DNA of 12,271 bases from Nitrospinota bacterium (lineage in GTDB: Bacteria > Nitrospinota > Nitrospinia > Nitrospinales > Nitrospinaceae), in assembly GCA_027298165.1 (NCBI GenBank), contig JAPUGN010000179.1, positions 1 to 12,271 on the forward strand, in the 5' to 3' direction. A program made the translations under genes and the position numbers. This document shows positions 7,560 to 12,271 of this stretch, piece by piece. Each line of letters opens with the position of its first letter. Positions within the stretch are counted from its first letter, which is position 1. A model generated the notes under the pieces. That model worked only from the letters and a program-made list of their open reading frames with translations. It ran no database searches and was not told where the DNA came from.

Positions 7560-7598
7560 AATTGAATTTCTTGTGGTTACAGTAGGCTAATTACCGCA

Positions 7599-7627
7599 TT
7601 TAAATAGTTTAAAGGAATTCAGGTCAA
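7599..7627 (-). promoter_or_regulatory. Possible sigma-70 promoter for the HD-GYP gene
   Basis: On the minus strand TTGACC (7622-7627) is followed, after a 17-bp spacer, by TTTAAA (7599-7604). It lies about 40 bp upstream of the HD-GYP start codon. The -35 matches consensus at five of six positions and the spacing is ideal; the -10 is AT-rich but imperfect. Confidence 0.4.
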
Positions 7628-7678
7628 TACGAAACCCCCAAAAAAGGTTAATATTGGCGTCTGCCTCGAGGCCCTATA

Positions 7679-9544
7679 TCAACCCGTCTCAAAGGCCCGG
7701 GGCGAGGCCAGCATGAAATGTACGATAGAGCGGGCGCATCCCAGCAAGTCGGCCATGGACAGGCTTTCTCCCGGCTCGTGCATTCGGCAATCGGGGTCGT
7801 AGGCTCCCAGGCACAGCGGCGGAATGTTCCCGAGGGCGTCCATCAGTTTGGCGACGAACGGAATGGAACCGCCGCACCCGTACAGACAGGGGTCCTTTCC
7901 GTAACCGGCTTTCAGCGACTCCAGCATCAGGGAAAAAGCGGGATGCTCGATACCAGTCATCCAGGGCGACCCACCTTTATTTTCCGCCAGTTCCAGGGAA
8001 AATTCGGCGGGTACGTTCTGGAGCAAATATTTTTTTAAATGACCCGCTGCGATGGTTTCGCACTGGCCCGGTGCCAGACGAATTTCGATCAGCGCCCGTG
8101 CGGAGGGATCGTCAAAAGTCCGGGCCGATCCGTCATGCTCCACATGCAGAGCGTTGAGGGAGAGGGTCCGGACGCCCCCGCCGGGTTCGAAAAATTGTTG
8201 CCATCCGGCGGGGATCAATCGGCCGTCCCACCCGATCAGCCGATCGACCAGGGTGGCCAGTTGCAGTTCGGGAACCGGGAAGGGACCGCCGGTGACGCCG
8301 GAATGCGGGTCTTTGTCCGCCGACTGAATGATGAGTTCCACCGTCAGCGGGGTGGTCTCGTCCGTGTCCAATGTCCTAAGCCGCATGTTCAACCCAAAGC
8401 GGTTTTCCTTTTTAAACGTCTCTTCCAGCCACTGGATCAAACCGTTGCGGTCCGTCAACCCTTCGGTGTGAACCTGCAGGCGGGCTCCGGCACTGCCGAA
8501 GACCACACCGCCCGCGATGCGGTGGCCCGGCCGCACGTTGGCGTAGGAGGTGCGCAGTTGTGCAACAATCACCTCCACCTTTCCGTCTGGAACGGTGAGC
8601 CGGGTGGTGTCCAGCAACCCGGCCTGTCCGCGCAAAGCCTCGAGAGTGGTCGGGATGTTTTCATAACCGCGCCGTTCGTCGTCGGTGACAGGTGAATCCG
8701 CCCGTGCGATGTTCGCCACCGCCAGGGAATGGTCCTCGTGGATCAGGGTGGCCAGCACTTTATACAGCGCGGTTTGTGCGTCGACGGCGGAGGAAGTGCC
8801 CGCGGTCTTGAGATGCGCGTTCATCTCCAGGATGCCTCGAAGCGAGGTGGTCAGGCCGGGGATGCCAGTGTCCGGGTTGGTGACGTCGGTGATGATGATG
8901 CAGTCGGACGTTTCAAAAAATCCCCGGTTCTGCAGAATCTGTGGGATCAAGGTGTGCGAGCCGGACTCTTCTTCGGTCTCAAAGATGACCTTGATGTTGC
9001 AGGGCAATTGTTCGAGCCGTTTGGGCTCGGGGTGGTTCGCATCGAACCCGATCGCCTGTAACACCGCATCGACCGCCAGGCCGATGGCCACCACGCCGCT
9101 CAGATCGTCCGCCGCGCCGCGGCCGTAAGCGCGGGTGCCGTCAGCGTTCCAGCGCAGTTCGGTCGGCGGATGGCCGCCCCATTGGGTGAAATGCTGGTTG
9201 TCCATGTACGGTTGTTTGTCGAGGTGCGCGTACATGAGGAGCGTCGGTTTGCCGGCGCCGGAGATGATTTCCGCCATCAGGATGGGAGTGGAACGTTCCG
9301 GGCCGGGCGGCAGTGGGTTGATCCGAATATGAGGAAACCCGATGCTCTGCAGATATTTTTCCGCCACCGCCAGAATTTCCTTCATGTCGGTCGGCGTGGT
9401 GCGGTCGCCTTCAAATTCATTGACATTGAAACTGCGGCTGTCGATGCGGACCATTTCTTTCATGACGTCCATGTGCCGTTGCACGAGGGGCGAACCTATT
9501 TCAATGGAGTTACGGGCTTGTCGGTCCCACTCGTTCATTTGCAT
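7679..9544 (-). CDS. Long M20-family zinc metallopeptidase with apparent double lid domain
   Basis: This is a 621-residue M20 hydrolase, likely a dipeptidase or amidohydrolase that cleaves small peptides or N-acyl amino acids. The di-zinc site is intact: H107 in YAHLD (with D109), D146 in GRGAADD, the E191-E193 cluster in ETEEESG, D220 in IITDV, and H589 in RMHEPGES. M20 enzymes are usually about 380-480 residues. The extra length lies between the two halves of the catalytic domain. One lid-like unit starts at SLRGILEMNAHLK (about 234) and a second at LTVELIIQSADKDPHSG (about 400), so the lid may be duplicated. Only the second keeps the DPHSG motif (H414). No signal peptide is seen, so it is probably cytoplasmic. 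The start is ATG at 9544 with AGGAAAGG nearby; ATG at 9538 is less well placed. The substrate cannot be told from sequence. Confidence 0.92.
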   Translation of the reverse strand: MQMNEWDRQARNSIEIGSPLVQRHMDVMKEMVRIDSRSFNVNEFEGDRTTPTDMKEILAVAEKYLQSIGFPHIRINPLPPGPERSTPILMAEIISGAGKPTLLMYAHLDKQPYMDNQHFTQWGGHPPTELRWNADGTRAYGRGAADDLSGVVAIGLAVDAVLQAIGFDANHPEPKRLEQLPCNIKVIFETEEESGSHTLIPQILQNRGFFETSDCIIITDVTNPDTGIPGLTTSLRGILEMNAHLKTAGTSSAVDAQTALYKVLATLIHEDHSLAVANIARADSPVTDDERRGYENIPTTLEALRGQAGLLDTTRLTVPDGKVEVIVAQLRTSYANVRPGHRIAGGVVFGSAGARLQVHTEGLTDRNGLIQWLEETFKKENRFGLNMRLRTLDTDETTPLTVELIIQSADKDPHSGVTGGPFPVPELQLATLVDRLIGWDGRLIPAGWQQFFEPGGGVRTLSLNALHVEHDGSARTFDDPSARALIEIRLAPGQCETIAAGHLKKYLLQNVPAEFSLELAENKGGSPWMTGIEHPAFSLMLESLKAGYGKDPCLYGCGGSIPFVAKLMDALGNIPPLCLGAYDPDCRMHEPGESLSMADLLGCARSIVHFMLASPRAFETG

Positions 9545-9612
9545 GACGGCCTTTCCTGAGGGCGGGTCAGGTTATTGGGAAAACGGGTTGTTCTCTTTAC
9601 CCGCGAGCGTCC

Positions 9613-9642
9613 ATCATATAATATAAGGGAGCTCTGCGTAAA
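9613..9642 (-). promoter_or_regulatory. Candidate sigma-70 promoter for the M20 peptidase gene
   Basis: On the minus strand TTTACG (9637-9642) and TATGAT (9613-9618) are 18 bp apart. They match consensus at four and five of six positions. The predicted transcript would have a leader of about 60 nt before the peptidase ATG at 9544. The -10 overlaps a plus-strand TATAAT. Confidence 0.4.
9617..9622 (+). promoter_or_regulatory. Candidate -10 box for the plus-strand glycosyltransferase operon
   Basis: This is a perfect TATAAT, about 75 bp upstream of the first plus-strand gene at 9696. No convincing -35 is seen at 16-18 bp, so it may need an activator. It shares two bases with the -10 of the divergent minus-strand promoter. 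Confidence 0.35.
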
Positions 9643-9649
9643 GTTTAGC

Positions 9650-9675
9650 CGGTCGGGGGAATTTGCCCCTTACCG
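9650..9675 (+). other. Stem-loop in the predicted leader of the small ORF
   Basis: CGGT (9650-9653) pairs with ACCG (9672-9675) and GGGG (9655-9658) with CCCC (9666-9669), leaving a 7-base loop and small bulges. The stem ends about 20 bp before the start codon at 9696 and just ahead of the ribosome site. It has no following T tract. It could influence translation or mRNA stability, but no known leader family is recognised. Confidence 0.35.
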
Positions 9676-9695
9676 AAAACCTGAAGGATTTGTAG

Positions 9696-9968
9696 ATGAT
9701 TGAACCTTTACTCAATATATTTAGATTGATCCGGATTGTCCGGGAGCGCGGTAACGCGCCGTTGTTCCGCCGATCGCGCAAACAGGTGCTTGATATCCTA
9801 TTCTGCCGTAACGATATCAACCGTAAAAACTTTCTGTGCCTTCCGTTTTACTGGTGGGGAATGCTCAAAGGTCTGGACATGTTGGTCTGGCGTCTGGAAA
9901 CCTTCGGCTTTCTTTACCTGCCGGGGACCACCGAGGAGCAGCGTTCCCGCCTGAATGGATATCTTTAA
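9696..9968 (+). CDS. Small basic protein of unknown function
   Basis: This 90-residue protein is not one I recognise. The start is ATG at 9696 with GAAGGA about 9 bp upstream, which supports translation. The first 35 residues are rich in arginine (for example RLIRIVRERG and FRRSRKQ). The middle is hydrophobic and aromatic (LPFYWWGMLKGLDMLVWRLE), which could be an amphipathic or membrane-surface helix and not a clear transmembrane span. The tail is FGFLYLPG followed by polar residues. It lies 24 bp ahead of the GT2 gene on the same strand, so the two are probably co-transcribed, and a role near the membrane in glycan assembly is possible. The overlapping reverse-strand frames look like shadows. 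Confidence 0.6.
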   Translation: MIEPLLNIFRLIRIVRERGNAPLFRRSRKQVLDILFCRNDINRKNFLCLPFYWWGMLKGLDMLVWRLETFGFLYLPGTTEEQRSRLNGYL

Positions 9969-9992
9969 CTCTGAAGCGGTCTGCCCTATGAT

Positions 9993-10898
9993 GTGGCCGT
10001 GAATCTCCCGCCCGTGCCGTCCATGCCAAAAATAGGATACCAACCTTTCGATTGCCCGCCGGACGCCCGGTTCTCCCTGCTCATTCCCACCTGGAATAAT
10101 TTGAAATACCTGCAAACCTGCATCGACAGCATCCGAAAAAATTCGCGGTTTCCCCACCAGATCGTTCTGCACGTCAACGAAGGAGCGGACGGTACCCGTG
10201 CCTGGGCGGAGCAGCAGGGGCTGAGCCATTCGTATTCGGATGAAAACGCGGGCATCTGTTTTGCCATGAACGCCGCCGCCTCGCTCGCCAATACCGACTA
10301 CCTCGTTTACATCAATGACGATATGTACGTCGCGCCGGATTGGGATTTTTATTTGTGGCAGGAGATCGATCGGCTGGACCACATTTATTTCTTGCTGGGC
10401 TGCGCGTTGATCGAACCCAGGGGCGGCAGCAATCCCAATGTCACCGTCTGCGGCGATTTTGGCGACCACCCGGACAATTTTAAGGAAGAGGAGTTTCTGG
10501 AGCGATATGCGGAACTGCCTCGCTCGGACTGGCAAGGTGCCGGCGGTGCCGGCGTTCTGCTGCACAAACGCATCTGGGATCTGGTGGGCGGCTACAGTGT
10601 CGAGTTCAGCCCGGGATGGTATTCCGATCCGGACTTTTCCATGAAGCTGTGGCAGGCGGGGGTCCGCTATTTCAAGGGGATCGCCCAAAGCCGCATCTTT
10701 CATTTCCAGGCGGTGAGCACCGGCAGAATCGTCACCCGCAACAACGGCAGAAAACAGTTCGCCCGGAAATGGCGCCTCCCCAGCTCCCGTTTCATGAAAC
10801 ATTATCTCCGGCTGACCGCCCCGTTTCTAGGGCCGCTGGCGGAACCGGAAGAGACCCTGGATTTAAAGTTTGCCAGATGGCGTTCCCGTTGGCTATGA
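9993..10898 (+). CDS. Family 2 glycosyltransferase (GT-A fold)
   Basis: This 301-residue enzyme should transfer a sugar from a nucleotide donor to a growing glycan on the cytoplasmic face of the membrane. The GT-A nucleotide-binding start is FSLLIPTWNNLKYL (27-40). The metal-binding DXD-like motif is INDDMYV (107-113), and the acceptor-side acidic motif is WYSDPDFSMKLWQAG (209-223). A late histidine motif, FHFQAVSTG (236-244), is typical of rhamnosyl and related GT2 transferases. No transmembrane segment is obvious. The start is taken as GTG at 9993; ATG at 10023 is an alternative and would still keep the whole domain. Neither has a strong ribosome site, so translation may be coupled to the small gene 24 bp upstream. 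Donor and acceptor sugars are unknown. Confidence 0.93.
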   Translation: MAVNLPPVPSMPKIGYQPFDCPPDARFSLLIPTWNNLKYLQTCIDSIRKNSRFPHQIVLHVNEGADGTRAWAEQQGLSHSYSDENAGICFAMNAAASLANTDYLVYINDDMYVAPDWDFYLWQEIDRLDHIYFLLGCALIEPRGGSNPNVTVCGDFGDHPDNFKEEEFLERYAELPRSDWQGAGGAGVLLHKRIWDLVGGYSVEFSPGWYSDPDFSMKLWQAGVRYFKGIAQSRIFHFQAVSTGRIVTRNNGRKQFARKWRLPSSRFMKHYLRLTAPFLGPLAEPEETLDLKFARWRSRWL

Positions 10899-10955
10899 TG
10901 CGTTATCCCGAATAGTTTGAAGGCATTGAACCCGTCTCGCAGGAATTTCCGTCGA

Positions 10956-12271
10956 ATGATGAATGCGGTCTCGGTATTGAATCACAGGACGTTCCAGATT
11001 ATTTTTCTGCTGTACTCCGCGCTTTTGATTTTTCTGGGGCGGCAGACGGAAATCGGCCTGTTGAACTTTGACGACAGCTTTTACGCTCAGAAAGCGAAGG
11101 AGCTGTTGATCGGCGGAAGTTTCTGGCTCAACACGTTTAACGGGCAACCCGATTTCGATAAACCCCCCCTGCCATTGTGGCTGACCGCGGTGTCGTTCAA
11201 GGTGTTCGGCGTTTCCGGCTATTCCACCGTGCTGGTGACCGCCTTGTTTGGAACGGGGGCGGTGTACCTCACCTACCGGCTTTCGGAAAAACTGTTCAAT
11301 GACCGCTGGGCGGCGTTTTTTGCGGGCATCGTGCTGATCTTCCCGGGTTACTTCCTCGACTATTCGCGCCGCGGTATGACCGATATCGCCCTGACTTTTT
11401 TCGTCACGCTGGCGCTGTATTGTTTCTTCCAGGCGAAAGAGAATCCGCGCTGGTATCTGGCGTTTGGATTGAGTACCGTCGGGGCCATCCTCACCAAAAG
11501 CGTGCTGGGGTTGTTTCCGTTGTTGATCGCCGTGGCGGTGCTGGCATTTTCACGCAATTGGAAAACGATCGCTAATCCCAACTTTGTCGGCGGCGTGGTG
11601 ATTGCTCTGGGACTGGGAAGCACCTGGCATATCATGAACTGGATGGAGTACGGCGACGTGTTTGTGCGCCAGCATTTCGGCTGGGTCATCTGGGAACGGT
11701 TTTTTTACGGCGACCCCGCCACGCCCAATGCCGGGCCGTTTTATTTTCTGGGCTACCTGAAGGGATTTTTCGGAAACTACTGGCCGTGGTTCCCCTTTGC
11801 TCTGGCGGGGTGCTGGCAGTTCGGTAAACGGGGGTTCGGGGAAAAAAACGATCGTTACCTGCTGGTGGTGCTTTGGGTGCTGATCATTCTGGTGGTGTTG
11901 AGCTTTAGCAATGCCCAGTACTTTCGTTATGCGTTGCCGGTTTTTCCGGCGCTGGCTATTATCGTGTCGAAAACCCTCAGCGGCTGGTTGCTTGCGGATT
12001 GGAAAGATAAAATCATGCCCTGGTTGATTGGGGTGGTGATCCTGACGGTGTTGGTCATCAACGTCACCCCCATCGAAATGAAACAGGCCGCCAGCCTCCG
12101 GCGCAACAGCTGGGAGGTGCGCCTGCTGGCTCCCTCCATTTTCCTCAACACGCCGGAAAAAGTTTTTCTGGGCAATTACAAACTGCCGCTGTGGAATCCG
12201 CGAAACTCGATTCTGTTTTATTCGGACCGGTGGCTGGGGGACCCGGTGGATCAGCCGAAAACGGTCATCGC
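10956..12271 (+). CDS. Integral-membrane GT39/ArnT-like glycosyltransferase (partial, 3' end outside window)
   Basis: The reading frame is open from ATG at 10956 to the window edge: 438 complete codons without a stop. AGGAA lies about 10 bp before the start, and a second ATG follows directly. The protein is very hydrophobic with many predicted transmembrane helices, for example IIFLLYSALLIFLG, LLVVLWVLIILVVLS and WLIGVVILTVLVI. The first extracytoplasmic loop carries the family hallmark: the acidic pair D39/D40 (NFDDSFYAQKA), then FDKPPLPLWL (67-76). These match polyprenyl-phosphate-sugar-dependent transferases of the ArnT/PMT group, which modify lipid A or proteins on the periplasmic side. 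The preceding GT2 gene ends 57 bp upstream, so both probably serve one surface-glycan pathway. The acceptor cannot be told, and the C-terminal domain is missing from the window. Confidence 0.9.
   Translation, partial: MMNAVSVLNHRTFQIIFLLYSALLIFLGRQTEIGLLNFDDSFYAQKAKELLIGGSFWLNTFNGQPDFDKPPLPLWLTAVSFKVFGVSGYSTVLVTALFGTGAVYLTYRLSEKLFNDRWAAFFAGIVLIFPGYFLDYSRRGMTDIALTFFVTLALYCFFQAKENPRWYLAFGLSTVGAILTKSVLGLFPLLIAVAVLAFSRNWKTIANPNFVGGVVIALGLGSTWHIMNWMEYGDVFVRQHFGWVIWERFFYGDPATPNAGPFYFLGYLKGFFGNYWPWFPFALAGCWQFGKRGFGEKNDRYLLVVLWVLIILVVLSFSNAQYFRYALPVFPALAIIVSKTLSGWLLADWKDKIMPWLIGVVILTVLVINVTPIEMKQAASLRRNSWEVRLLAPSIFLNTPEKVFLGNYKLPLWNPRNSILFYSDRWLGDPVDQPKTVI

Noticed and set aside
6627..7565. A 312-codon plus-strand frame opposite the HD-GYP gene
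   Set aside because: Antisense shadow. The minus strand encodes an HD-GYP domain with all its motifs.
7628..7678. Intrinsic terminator for the M20 peptidase gene
   Set aside because: A GCCTCGAGGC palindrome and a run of seven T on the minus strand are both present. They are separated by more than 12 bases, so they do not form a standard terminator.
9614..9820. A 68-codon minus-strand frame over the divergent promoter region
   Set aside because: It overlaps the promoters and the small plus-strand gene, has no ribosome site support, and shows no motif.
9798..10802. A 334-codon open frame on the minus strand opposite the glycosyltransferase
   Set aside because: It is the antisense shadow of a clear GT2 gene, shows no domain motif, and has the compositional look of a reverse-frame artefact.

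Overview
This 12.3 kb window looks like a Gram-negative chromosome of fairly high GC. It carries a histidine kinase with an NtrC-type receiver, an HD-GYP protein, and two glycosyltransferases of the surface-polysaccharide or lipid A type. I cannot name the species from sequence alone. The gene mix and the short intergenic repeat phrases suggest an environmental bacterium of the deltaproteobacterial or Nitrospinota sort, but that is a weak inference. No phage, transposase, CRISPR, tRNA or rRNA was found.

Layout. From 1 to 4068 a minus-strand operon reads right to left: a secreted AMIN-TPR repeat protein, then a soluble PAS histidine kinase, then a response regulator cut by the window edge. The spacers are 9 and 7 bp, so the three are almost certainly co-transcribed and probably form one sensing or envelope-related unit. 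From 4069 to 4570 lies a non-coding stretch of about 500 bp packed with inverted repeats. It holds a possible structured RNA (about 4131-4262), a run of short palindromes including a three-way-junction fold (4268-4419), and several short repeat-like phrases that run into the stop codon of the next gene.

From 4571 to 9544 three more minus-strand genes follow, each with its own spacer. The first is a fused nicotinamidase / nicotinate phosphoribosyltransferase, which joins two consecutive steps of NAD salvage in one chain. The second is an HD-GYP domain protein with an N-terminal region I do not recognise. The third is an unusually long M20-family metallopeptidase that seems to carry two lid domains.

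At 9545-9695 the orientation switches, with candidate divergent promoters whose -10 boxes overlap. From there to the end the plus strand carries a small unknown protein, a GT2 glycosyltransferase, and the first 438 codons of a membrane-embedded GT39/ArnT-like glycosyltransferase. This is probably the start of a cell-surface glycan locus.

The items most worth a second look are the PncA-PncB fusion, the structured intergenic region at 4131-4419, and the apparent lid duplication in the M20 peptidase.
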